Part shown: piece after piece, positions 60,601-64,000 of the stretch | Numbering within the stretch: the first letter of the stretch is position 1 | Layout: each line of letters starts with the position of its first letter | Assembly (NCBI RefSeq): GCF_963378105.1 | Contig: NZ_OY726398.1 | Coordinates: forward strand, 4,464,001 to 4,528,000 | DNA: 64,000 nucleotides | Direction: 5' to 3' | Origin: Mycolicibacter sp. MU0102 | GTDB lineage: Bacteria > Actinomycetota > Actinomycetes > Mycobacteriales > Mycobacteriaceae | Made by a program: the position numbers and the translations under genes | Notes under the pieces: model-generated | What the model was told of the DNA's origin: nothing | The model's input: the letters and a program-made list of their open reading frames with translations, nothing else | The model's database searches: none

Positions 60601-61157
60601 GCACCACCGTCGCCGCCGAAGAGGCCGCCCTGGCCACCGTTGCCACCGTCGTCGCTGGCGCCGGTGCCGTCGGCGTCCCAGCCCGCGCCGCCACTGCCGT
60701 AGATCCAGCCGCCGGCGCCACCGTCGGGGTTAGCGGCCGTGCCGTCCGCACCATCACCAAACGGCATCAGCCAGTTGATGTCCCCCCAATTAAAGGACGC
60801 ATCGGCAGAGCCGGGCAGATCCAGCGAGGCCGCACCGATGCCGGCCAGATTCAGATCAGCCAGGATTGCATCCCACATGGCCGGCTCACCCAAGCCGTCG
60901 AAGAACGGCGTCCAACTCCCCGGATCGAAGACCACCGCCCAGGCGGCCTGGTCGCCCCAGTCGGCGCTCAGATCCGCAACGGCCGTCCCCAGGTCAGGAC
61001 CGAACAGATCCACCCACACGTCTTCGATATCGGCGTGAGCGGTGGGCGTGGCCGCCAGCGGTGCCATGCCGAACGTCAGGAACGCGCTCACCGCGGTTCC
61101 GGCGCCGAATACCCGGCTGCGACGAGCCTTAGATCCCCCTTGACGATGACTAGCCAT
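45699..61157 (-). CDS. Giant secreted PGRS/beta-solenoid-like protein C, 5152 aa
   Basis: The signal peptide covers 1-42 (MASHRQGGSKARRSRVFG, then AGTAVSAFLTFGMAPLAATP, cleavage at AHA|D). The Trp-rich domain is close to that of protein A (DIEDVWVDLFGPDLG; INWLMPFGDGADGT). The PGRS part runs to a hinge near 3037-3050 (YGGGGGGGGGGAAVV) and contains the same 221-aa super-repeat as A, with copies near 56809-57811. The part from about 52400 to 55900 is rich in short, more irregular GGNGG units. About 1880 residues of solenoid-like repeats follow. The C-terminal domain, from GSWGELES (about 4929) to GQTATGANGANNP, is nearest to that of protein B. The gene therefore looks like a mosaic of A-type N-terminal and B-type C-terminal sequence. 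ATG 61157 has AAAGGGG upstream. It is divergent from nothing: the neighbour at 61894 is on the same strand. The function is unknown. Confidence 0.9.
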   Translation of the reverse strand: MASHRQGGSKARRSRVFGAGTAVSAFLTFGMAPLAATPTAHADIEDVWVDLFGPDLGTAVADLSADWGDQAAWAVVFDPGSWTPFFDGLGEPAMWDAILADLNLAGIGAASLDLPGSADASFNWGDINWLMPFGDGADGTAANPDGGAGGWIYGSGGAGWDADGTGASDDGGNGGQGGLFGGDGGAGGDGIDGGDGGDGGAAGLFAWFSHGGDGGAGGDATTVGGVGGTGGIGGDAALWGLFSTAGVGGQGGDGVAGAAGLAGSFANGGDGNGGNGGKGGAGGNGGAGGRGSYWFGAGGKGGAAGDGGKGGAGGAGAEGADGTSLDVDGTGGGNGGVGGNGGAAGTAGAGGAGGWFIPNAAAGAAGSQGAGGVGGNGGSGGEGLDGADGADGTATHVDGGAGEAGGTGGNAGHGGLGGQGAGGQAGSGTAGTAGKGGSGGTGGAGYDAASDGTAAAGTAGGNGGAGGDAGLGGLRVDGTHAAAGTAGAGGAGGDGKDGAAGAAGSALDPDGKAGTNGGAGGNGGQGGLQADGTTRAVDGVGGDGGAGGKGGVGYDALGAGAGPGISGGNGGAGGDGGVGGTGSTAGAHGAGGVGGKGGSGTDGANGGAGTAGDATNPDGGAGGNGGNGGNAGAGGAGGDSGNGNHAATGLSGSAGKGGSGGVGGAGYDAAADVAAAAGTAGGNGGVGGNAGVGGLEANGSRAAAGAAGVGGNGGDGKDGGNGTDGSQANPNGTAGQAGGAGGNGGQGGLKADNTRAADGDGGNGGAGGKGGAGYEGLDGAGFGAAGENGGNGGAGGAGGVGGTGTNAGAHGAGGVGGDGGSGGDGATGAAGLAGTATHVDGTAGQTGGAGGNAGKGGAGGDNGDGTNAGSGNDGSAGVGGKGGAGGTGFAGIDGTTGHVDGTNGGAGGAGGDGGQGGLETDGTHAAQGDGGNGGAGGKGGTGLAGVIGATPGGSGTNGGAGGNGGAGGAGGQGTNDGTAGAGGVGGNGGNGGAGAAGSAGTDGTASNVNGTAGGNGGAGGNAGKAGTGGANGDGVGKALDGTAGTAGVGGAGGQGGKGFDGANSSTAGVAGGNGGSGGAGGNGGLGGLQVDGTTHATAGVGGNGGAGGKGGAGYDAVLAGAAAGTSGTNGGVGGDGGAGGSGANPGAHGAGGVGGKGGSGTDGANGGTGSTGTAQDRTGGAGGNGGNGGNAGAGGAGGDSGGGNHAASGGNGSAGKGGNGGAGGGGYDAASDGAAAAGTSGGNGGVGGNAGHGGQQVGGGHAADGTAGVGGNGGGGKAGANGADSHTAGVAGGIGQAGGAGGNGGAGGLQADGSTHAAQGNGGAGGAGGKGGAGYDAVGEGAAAGVSGTNGGAGGDGGAGGTGANPGAHGAGGVGGKGGSGTDGANGGTGSTGTAEDRTGGAGGNGGNGGNAGAGGAGGDSGGGNHAASGGNGSAGKGGNGGAGGGGYDAASDGSAAAGTSGGNGGVGGNAGHGGQQVGGGHATDGTAGVGGSGGDGKTGAAGNAGTQADPDGTAGGKGGAGGNGGAGGLEADNTTHAAQGNGGNGGAGGKGGAGYVGASGANAGDSGESGGNGGAGGDGGAGGTGFVGGTGGAGGNAGDGGSGGNGATGAQGTFANGGSGNGGSGGSGGSGGNGGNGGKGGVGGTSTGGGLNGATGAGGDAGDGGDAGTAGDGGRGADGDATHVDAGNGGQGGEVGTAGQAGTAGTGSTSGGTGTDGTEITGIAGSGGNGGDGFNGVNAGDRGGSGGAGGDGGSRGSGGNGGSGGDGVIGADGTSYGNVNAGAPVTDAGHAGGAGQAGGAGGNGGAGGASGSLAGNAGSGGKGGAGADGGDGGNGGQGADHALGLHPTLDKNGGAGGIGGDGGAGGNGGAAGALNNGIGNTGVQGDAGEAGSGGDGGNGGIGGTGGDAGGADGVGGNAGGGGNGGNGGAGGSGLIATDGGNAGNGGTGGHGGHGGSGNYAGGLDGLAAGAAGAGGNGGTGGEAGVGTNATNGGAGGSGGTGGEGGTGGVGKWGSGGNGGAGTDGGDGGNAGAGGAGHNGGSDGTDGTGGDGGLGGRGGQGAVNGLRDVDGNGLAGGKGGQAGDGGAGGQGIAGIGGGNGGRGGQGGQGGGGASGANAAAGSGLDGGNGGAGGDGGGAGQGGAGTDGGQTGNLGTGGWAGNGGQGGNGGTAAAGSGKDGGSGGRGGDGGNAGAGTNDYATPDDYHPGQAGNGGGGGNGATGTSGVNPGDSGTAGGDAGAGGKGGDGVIGGNGGNAGAAGTGGNGVAGTSATAGSGGSGTNGGNAGAGGNGANGGDGGSGSTTNGNGGNGSSGGNAGTAGKGGDGAGGGGGNTAGSGGRGGDGADGGTAGSGGLAGTGAGTAGTAGGNGAAGTSSGGANGGIGGDGQGFAADGVTGQNGGAGGAGGDAGLDQAGGVGGRGGNGATGNAGAVAGAGQAGNTGGNGGNGGVGGAGGTGRGTGNGGAGGVGGSGGDGGAGSAGNSGPNGAGQVGGNGGDGGTSGGGGRGGDALGSGDGGKGGNSGNGGNGGNAGAGSSATNASGDGGNGGTGGSGGDALFGAGPNSGSAGDGGKAWGTGTGGAGGNGGNAGHSGNGGDGGDATGAGNAGNGGDAGGTAHLGGGVGGRGGDSVAGDGGAGGNGGNGGDTGSVAGNGGDALGTGNGGNGGWGGLGGWGGTGGVGGNALGATGTGGAGGNGGNGGNALATGGTGGDATLVGNGGNGGDGGWGGVGREGAAGGNAAGSGNGGQGGKGGDGGVNTDGGHGGNGGDGTATLNAGNGGAGGDGAGGVLTFVPPYQFGQGGNGGAGGSSVSGTAGSSGNGGQGSSGSRGGDGGNGGTGFTATAGSGQSGTDGGDAGAGGAGGGGAVGGSSTDGTNGNGGNGGNGGNAGAAGNGGGGAGGGSNATAGAGGNGGNGASGGAVGAGGAAGSGTGTGGINGSDGTAGTTSDGGTGGQGGKGQGIAAGSYGGYAGVAGVQAGGTGGHGGTGGLGVGGAANGAGGAGGAGGAGASILQGAGVGSSATAGNGGAGGAGAAGTGSGPGYGGGGGGGGGGAAVVATNGGAASGIAVGKDGGAGGNGSDTATGGNGGVGGQGLISADGVGAVAVGQATGGTGAAASGSGTGGNGGGGYVVTSIGGGIASGTGQGGNGGVGIDGGVGGNGGIGRITAAEDGSATGTAIAGNGGTATGVGSIGGGGGGGQVGAGIAPTAPTGGTATGTAHGGDGGNASDGGIAGKGGYGSVRAAGTGATVNGNMTGGDGGDADGAGVTGGLGGTANMAGFNGGVSGQGTAGNGGDGLGGNGGDGGRAWIQVTDYAGPTGSHITNGTAIGGDGGDGGLNGTNGAVGGNGGVGAWGNVQVSGGVTSTNAVGTGGDGGNGGNGGDGAGSDGGNGGNGIGGGLGQTGSSTGGNGGNGGHGGTNGGAGGNGGSGGYGTSSVGSGLAIGGNGGDGGAGGNGFDGGAGGSGGSGTVTTANGGTISADSTATGGNGGNGGAGSATANGGHGGSGGSGTMTADGGSITDGHVTGGDATNGGPNGVNGANGANNSLTVTGGSVTDLTVSSGLDSANFAGGAATATVGSGGSITHSSVTGGDASETAAGGAATMIATGTNSSVSNSHAIGGDAGAGDGNGGVGGTGGQAVVGATNGGSVDGATAQGGGGGGGNDGGHGGVGGTGTVTADGVGSAATGTATGGDGGVGNGGTGGDGNTGYISATDGGKVIVDAGNPAGTTATGGAGGDGNNGGSGGKGGLGGVEAHQDGTSYGQATGGKGGTGTDSTSQGGKGGNGGIDAGEAHSGLGGPGGTAHGTAIGGDGGNATGGGKGGNGSYGSINAGGAGAEASGTGHGGNGGDGLNGGAGGNGQNGQVAALGDGTYASGTGQAGNGGDGDGSGSKGGDGGLGWVRALGQDSTITNGSSTGGNGGTGGAGKAGGAGGQAYVQTNATGDTITNGTAVGGKGGDSAHGVDGGQGGRAQVFAGDPNTVTSGGDTITNSSATGGDGGAGHNGGIALLQATNGASISGSQATGQDSNATANGGSATITADGAGSKVATSSADGGKAGVGGANGGIGGDAGGAVVTALAGGQVTGGHAVGGDGGAGSTAGNGGTGGIGGAGRVTAAGSGSTASGDATGGNGGNGDGAGSVGGKGADSDVTAALGGSVTAATATGGSGGNAFAGGKGGVGGYSAVTAGVEGGTGGSASGDGSGGTGGNATGVGSTGGNGGSGSIQGGFVRTGIGGNDGSASGIGKGGNGGEATGAGTGGNGGIGSVVAGGTGAVASGSGLGGDGGAGLAGGQGGNGSSGQVGAFAAGAQASGIGHSGNGGSGTGAGSVGGNGTIGNVQAFGVNSQASGTAIGGDGGAATNGGHAGFGGQGRIVANGTGSIATDSAATGGAGGDRNVVGPTGALGGQAYVFAGTYGDPGSGGNISGATAVGGDSAGTVAGGHGQFQATNGTITNSSAIGADAGATGVGGQADVNATNGGAVSDSHAIGGQNSATAVGGNATITADGSGTTVSNTTVQAGDAGVGTGGSVGGAGGVATLNVTGGGSFANGQVSGGNGGDGGAAGTNGGIGGKGGTGIGATLNVGAGTDYNGLSINGGNGGDGGTGGDGANGGAGGNGGTASISGGSTTSGTVTGGDGGKGGNGGTGFAGGKGGNGGAASLSTSTGGTISSDSTATGGTGGDGGAGSATGAGGDGGGGGTASMSALNGGAINNGHVEGGDGLNGGPNGVNGANGANNSLVVDGAGSSITDTTITSGQNTANFAGGAATASVSGGGVITGSTVTGGDASDTAAGGAASLTATGTGSLISGSNATGGNGGDTDGSVGATGGDGGAAGIAATGGAQITDTTVKGGEGGYGQNGGSGGDGGVGVAGATGVGSSITGEAYGGAGGLGNAGIGGDGGKGELLVDVAGGSVGGGGNSAIAIGGDGGAGINGGHGGTGSWGELESNGPGGNSYGLSTGGSGGEATGNGSVGGNGGSSDIQSSKTTYFFGNPTAGGYGGTVSGTSTGGDGGAAYNGGHGGNGGKASIAAGGTAAVASGTANGGDGGVGNAGQGGNAGSGRVNALGENSSATGSAGTGGDGGAGVSGGTGGAGADGNVAAGLDSSGTSSDHPSADNATATGGNGGTGTGATGGNGSEGDVYAVNAQNQDGQTATGANGANNP
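52009..52046 (-). other. Poly-glycine hinge in giant protein C
   Basis: Ten glycines follow Gly-Tyr, and the run ends AAVV, at about residues 3037-3050. The position between the two repeat types is the same as in proteins A and B. Confidence 0.6.
56809..57811 (-). repeat. 663-bp super-repeat in giant gene C
   Basis: The (G/A)GYDA motif occurs at 56809, 57148, 57472 and 57811, with steps of 339, 324 and 339 bp, the same alternation as in gene A. The sequence from about 56820 to 57080 is almost identical to that 663 bp further on. Confidence 0.8.
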
Positions 61158-61225
61158 GACCCGTATCCCCTTTAGCCGAACTTAGCTGGCGCACAATGGC
61201 AGCTCAGTAATCGTGATGAACCGTT

Positions 61226-61253
61226 ACGTTAACAGCGATTCTTGTACAGTCAA
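61226..61253 (-). promoter_or_regulatory. Promoter of giant gene C
   Basis: TTGACT (61253-61248), a 16-nt spacer that contains GAATC and ends CTGT, and TAACGT (61231-61226) lie on the minus strand. The leader is about 60 nt. The GAATC and TGT positions agree with those of the gene B promoter. Confidence 0.7.
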
Positions 61254-61325
61254 CCCTTTTCCGCCTGAACAGACTGGCGAGCTCGCCAGGGGCTTGCGAC
61301 CTGTAATTCTGGTTAGCAGGACTGC

Positions 61326-61339
61326 ATAAGTGGACTTAT
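61326..61339. promoter_or_regulatory. Palindrome upstream of giant gene C
   Basis: ATAAGT and ACTTAT are separated by GG in an A+T-rich setting, about 73 bp upstream of the -35 box. It is a possible regulator site, with no direct support. Confidence 0.25.
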
Positions 61340-61517
61340 TATGCGAGGTGCGAATCGGGAGTTCACAGCCATCCGCCAGGTTAACGACTATTCTTTAACG
61401 CTCAGCAAATGCATAGCCCGTGTAAAAACGTTTGCTGGGTAAGCACAGCGGAGCCGGCCGCGCCGTAGCGGCGGCGGGCCGACTTCCGGCCACGGCAGCC
61501 TGCCCTCGGTCGCGGCG

Positions 61518-61544
61518 GGGCTTGCCGCACAATGCGGCAAGCCC
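61518..61544. other. Isolated strong hairpin
   Basis: GGGCTTGCCGCA (61518-61529) pairs perfectly with TGCGGCAAGCCC (61533-61544) around a CAA loop. No gene ends nearby. It could be the terminator of a small RNA or a relic of a lost gene. Confidence 0.5.
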
Positions 61545-61840
61545 GACGTTGAGTAACACCTGGAATGTCTTCTGACACAACGGCCCTGTCGCGAATAAGT
61601 TCACGTTTCAGAGTAACTACGCTCGGACATGGACGGACACAGCCGAATTGACGTCGGACAAAACGATAGGGACCCGGTGGCCAAGGCCGCGGTGGCGTCG
61701 CACGTGAAAGGCACTGACCGCCAACGGACCTGATCCTGCTCACATACCTTCAGCGATGCGGCTACGAGCCGCCCCTGGCGCACGTGACCACTCAAGGAAA
61801 GATGTCCGGCCGGCCGCAGCCGTCAACCCCACAAACGAAT

Positions 61841-61875
61841 CAGCACCGGCTGCGCCAGTGGCGCAACCGGTGCTG
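61841..61875 (-). terminator. Hairpin terminator of the 182-aa membrane protein gene
   Basis: A 16-bp stem with one mismatch (61841-61856 with 61860-61875) and a 3-nt loop begins 19 nt past the stop codon at 61894. Confidence 0.75.
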
Positions 61876-61893
61876 AACCGGATAGCTACGGAA

Positions 61894-62442
61894 TTACTGC
61901 TGCTGGCAGAGGTTGTCCAGGACGTCGATCTGCCCGCGCAGCTGGTCGCGCAGCGGCTGCTGGACGGCGTCCTCGGGCGAGTGCCCGGCCAGGTAGTTGA
62001 TGCTCAGCGCCTCGAGGGTGTCAGCCATGTCGCCAACGGCCTTCGACAGGTCGGCCGGGGTGGCCGGGTTGGCCTCAAGGTTCTGGTGCAGGAAGGCGCC
62101 GCCGGCGAACAGCGAAAGTCGCGCGTTGGTGCCCACCGCCAGGTCACCGGCCAGGTCGCCCGGGACCGGGTTCTGCAGGTTGGTGTTGAACTGCGTGCCC
62201 TGACGCACGACGGCCTGCGCCTCGCAGATCTTGCCCTTGGCGTCGGCGCGCTGGTCGTCGGAGAACTTCTGGCTAGTCGACGGGTGGAACCAACCGAGAA
62301 TGGCCAAAACGATGCCGATCACGGCCAGCGCCAACGCGGCGATCGTGGGCACCGACAACGCCGATGCACTGGTGGAAGATTGCGGAAAACCCGCGCTCTT
62401 GGGCTTGGCAGACGAAGATTCACTCGCAGGAGTCTCAGGCAT
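61894..62442 (-). CDS. Conserved-type single-span membrane protein, function unknown
   Basis: The 182-aa protein has a Pro/Ser-rich cytoplasmic N-terminus (1-28), one membrane segment (about 29-52: VPTIAALALAVIGIVLAILG) and an extracytoplasmic helical domain of about 130 residues with two cysteines (KICEAQ and DNLCQQQ), which may form a disulfide. The domain has the look of mycobacterial envelope proteins with an N-terminal anchor, but I do not recognise the family. ATG 62442 has no Shine-Dalgarno; a TACGAT box 6 nt upstream fits a leaderless message. It is divergent from dprE1, with 77 bp between the start codons. Confidence 0.8.
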   Translation of the reverse strand: MPETPASESSSAKPKSAGFPQSSTSASALSVPTIAALALAVIGIVLAILGWFHPSTSQKFSDDQRADAKGKICEAQAVVRQGTQFNTNLQNPVPGDLAGDLAVGTNARLSLFAGGAFLHQNLEANPATPADLSKAVGDMADTLEALSINYLAGHSPEDAVQQPLRDQLRGQIDVLDNLCQQQ

Positions 62443-62448
62443 TGCGCG

Positions 62449-62454
62449 ATCGTA
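62449..62454 (-). promoter_or_regulatory. Leaderless -10 box of the 182-aa gene
   Basis: TACGAT on the minus strand ends 6 nt before ATG 62442. It lies back to back with the dprE1 promoter in a 77-bp divergent region. Confidence 0.4.
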
Positions 62455-62505
62455 GCGGGACAGCTCGCATTAGTCACGCGCAACCAGGATCCGGCGCGTT
62501 GCCGG

Positions 62506-62511
62506 TACCCT
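62506..62511 (+). promoter_or_regulatory. Leaderless-type -10 box of dprE1
   Basis: TACCCT ends 8 nt before the A of ATG 62520, so a transcript would begin at the start codon. In M. tuberculosis dprE1 can be served from the gene upstream; here that gene is 47 kb away, so a local promoter is needed. Confidence 0.5.
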
Positions 62512-62519
62512 CATGTGCG

Positions 62520-63902
62520 ATGTTGAGCACCGAGCTGCAGACCACACCACGCCGCCTCACCGGTTGGGGCCGCACCGCGCCGAGCGTGGCGCAGGTGTTG
62601 TCGACCCCCGACGTCGAGGTCATCGCCAAGGCGGTGGCGCGGGCGGCCGACTCCGGAAACCGGGGCGTGATCGCGCGGGGCCTGGGCCGGTCTTACGGCG
62701 ACAACGCCCAGAACGGCGGCGGCCTGGTGGTCGACATGACCGCGCTGAACCGGATCCACTCGATCTCCTCGGACCGCGGTGTCGTCGATGTCGACGGCGG
62801 GGTGAGCCTGGATCAGTTGATGAAGGCGGCATTGCCCTTCGGGTTGTGGGTGCCGGTGCTGCCCGGGACTCGCCAGGTCACCATCGGTGGAGCGATCGCC
62901 TGCGACATCCACGGCAAGAACCACCACAGTGCGGGCAGCTTCGGCAACCACGTGGTGTCGATGGAGTTGCTGACCGCAGACGGTTCGGTGCGGCACCTGA
63001 CTCGAGACGGTGACGAGGCTGCATTGTTCTGGGCCACGGTCGGCGGCAACGGCCTGACCGGGATCATCCTGCGCGCCACGATTGCCATGACGCCGACCGA
63101 GACGGCGTACTTCATCAACGACGGCGACAACACCACCACTCTCGACGAGACCATCGCCTTCCACAGCGACGGCAGCGAAGCCGACTACACCTATTCCAGT
63201 GCATGGTTCGACGCGATCAGCCCGCCGCCGAAACTGGGCCGCGCCACCATCACCCGCGGACGGCTGGCCTTGCGCGACGAGCTGCCGAAGAAGCTGGCCC
63301 GCAATTCGCTGAAGTTCGACGCGCCGCAGTTGATGACGGTGCCCGACATCTTCCCCAACGGGTTGATGAACAAGGTGAGCCTGAGCGCCATCGGTGAGCT
63401 GTACTACCGTCGCGGCGGCCACTATCGCGGCAAGGTGCAGAATCTGACGCAGTTCTATCACCCGCTGGACCTACTTGGTGAGTGGAACCGCGGCTACGGG
63501 CCGGCCGGCTTCGCCCAATACCAGTTCCTGGTGCCCACCGAGGCCGTCGAGGAGTTCAAGAGCATCATCATCGACATCCAGGCCAGCGGGCACTATTCGG
63601 CGCTCAACGTGTTCAAGCTGTTCGGACCGGGAAACGAAGCGCCGCTGAGCTTCCCGATGCCCGGCTGGAACGTGTGCCTGGACTTCCCGATGAAACCCGG
63701 CGTCAACGAGCTGCTCAACGAGCTGGACCGCCGCGTGCTGGAGTTCGGCGGCCGGCTCTACACCGCCAAGGACTCTCGCACCACAGCGGAGAATTTCCAC
63801 GCCATGTACCCGCGGATCGACGAATGGATCGCGGTGCGCCGCAAGGCGGACCCCGACGGGATCTTCGCCTCCGATATGGCCCGACGTTTGGAGCTTCTGT
63901 AG
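62520..63902 (+). CDS. dprE1: Decaprenylphosphoryl-beta-D-ribose 2'-oxidase DprE1
   Basis: DprE1 is the FAD-dependent enzyme that oxidises decaprenylphosphoryl ribose to the 2-keto intermediate, the first half of the epimerisation that gives decaprenylphosphoryl arabinose, the only arabinose donor for the cell wall. The 460-aa length matches the family (461 in M. tuberculosis). FAD-binding motifs include ARGLGRSYGDNAQN, PGTRQVTIGGAIACDIHGKN and the HHSAGSFGNH loop. Cys386 (GWNVCLDFP) corresponds to Cys387, the residue that benzothiazinones modify, and Lys417 (YTAKDSR) to catalytic Lys418. I chose ATG 62520 because MLSTELQTTPRRLTGWGRTA aligns with the known start; the frame extends 52 codons upstream through the divergent promoter. 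dprE2 follows with no gap. Confidence 0.97.
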   Translation: MLSTELQTTPRRLTGWGRTAPSVAQVLSTPDVEVIAKAVARAADSGNRGVIARGLGRSYGDNAQNGGGLVVDMTALNRIHSISSDRGVVDVDGGVSLDQLMKAALPFGLWVPVLPGTRQVTIGGAIACDIHGKNHHSAGSFGNHVVSMELLTADGSVRHLTRDGDEAALFWATVGGNGLTGIILRATIAMTPTETAYFINDGDNTTTLDETIAFHSDGSEADYTYSSAWFDAISPPPKLGRATITRGRLALRDELPKKLARNSLKFDAPQLMTVPDIFPNGLMNKVSLSAIGELYYRRGGHYRGKVQNLTQFYHPLDLLGEWNRGYGPAGFAQYQFLVPTEAVEEFKSIIIDIQASGHYSALNVFKLFGPGNEAPLSFPMPGWNVCLDFPMKPGVNELLNELDRRVLEFGGRLYTAKDSRTTAENFHAMYPRIDEWIAVRRKADPDGIFASDMARRLELL

Positions 63903-64000
63903 ATGGTGTTCGACGCAACCGGAAACCCCCAGTCGATTCTGCTGCTGGGCGGCACGTCCGAGATCGGCCTGGCGATCTGTGCGCGCTACCTGCGCAATGC
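63903..64000 (+). CDS. dprE2: Decaprenylphosphoryl-2-keto-ribose reductase DprE2 (5' part)
   Basis: The ATG directly follows the TAG of dprE1. The 32 visible residues, VFDATGNPQSILLLGGTSEIG, continue into a Rossmann fold, with GGTSEIG as the NAD-binding glycine motif of short-chain dehydrogenases. DprE2 reduces the keto product of DprE1 to decaprenylphosphoryl arabinose. The rest of the gene lies beyond the window. Confidence 0.93.
   Translation, partial: MVFDATGNPQSILLLGGTSEIGLAICARYLRN

Larger units (their letters stand above)
61158..61893. other. Intergenic region upstream of giant gene C
   Basis: This 736-bp stretch holds the gene C leader and promoter (to 61253), an A+T-rich part (about 61300-61440) with a palindrome at 61326-61339, an isolated hairpin at 61518-61544 and the terminator of the 182-aa gene (61841-61875). 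Short frames near 61395-61795 have no ribosome binding site or recognisable protein and I do not call them. Confidence 0.5.

Noticed and set aside
61395..61795. Small genes in the spacer upstream of giant gene C
   Set aside because: The frames overlap each other, are rich in Arg and Pro, and have no ribosome binding site or family features.
62364..62519. N-terminal extension of dprE1
   Set aside because: These codons cross the divergent promoter region and the start of the 182-aa gene; family similarity begins at ATG 62520.

Overview
The window comes from a slow-growing-type Mycobacterium; by gene content I suspect a nontuberculous species, possibly the M. terrae/Mycolicibacter group, but this is a guess from content and not a computed placement. 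The evidence is high GC with an almost complete copy of the mycobacterial arabinogalactan locus: orthologues of M. tuberculosis Rv3778c, Rv3779, bpa (Rv3780), the galactan exporter genes Rv3781 and Rv3783, glfT1 (Rv3782), the GtrA-type protein Rv3789, dprE1 (Rv3790) and the start of dprE2 (Rv3791). PGRS-type glycine-rich proteins add to this.

Layout. 1-4484 (minus strand): a truncated secreted GjpA-like protein, a fatty-acyl-AMP ligase and an Rv3778c-type aminotransferase homologue. 4591-9670 (plus strand): a tightly overlapping five-gene operon (Rv3779-like GT-C enzyme, bpa, wzt-like, glfT1, wzm-like) for building and exporting cell-wall glycan precursors. 9690-11366: an accessory patch where M. 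tuberculosis has Rv3784-Rv3788. It holds two VapBC toxin-antitoxin modules on either side of an internally deleted enolase-superfamily pseudogene. 11416-14838 (minus): a small secreted protein and an 834-aa glycine-rich protein. 15196-15606 (plus): the gtrA-like gene. 15676-61157 (minus): three giant genes of 4522, 5167 and 5152 codons that fill about 45 kb. 61894-62442 (minus): a small membrane protein. 62520-64000 (plus): dprE1 and the start of dprE2.

The outstanding feature is the giant-gene cluster. Each protein has a classical signal peptide and no PE domain. After it come a conserved Trp-rich domain of about 100 residues, a long PGRS-like region built from higher-order tandem repeats, a poly-glycine hinge, and a long second half whose Ser/Thr/Val-containing repeats look like a beta-solenoid. 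Each ends in a conserved C-terminal domain. Each gene has its own promoter of one shared design (TTGACT, a 16-nt spacer ending TGT, then TAAnnT), its own AAGGGG ribosome binding site and its own hairpin terminator, so they look like three independently expressed paralogues. The block sits between gtrA and dprE1, which are adjacent in M. tuberculosis, so dprE1 must use another promoter here; a leaderless-type TACCCT box lies 8 nt before its ATG.

All functional statements rest on reading motifs and on knowledge of the families. No database search was run.
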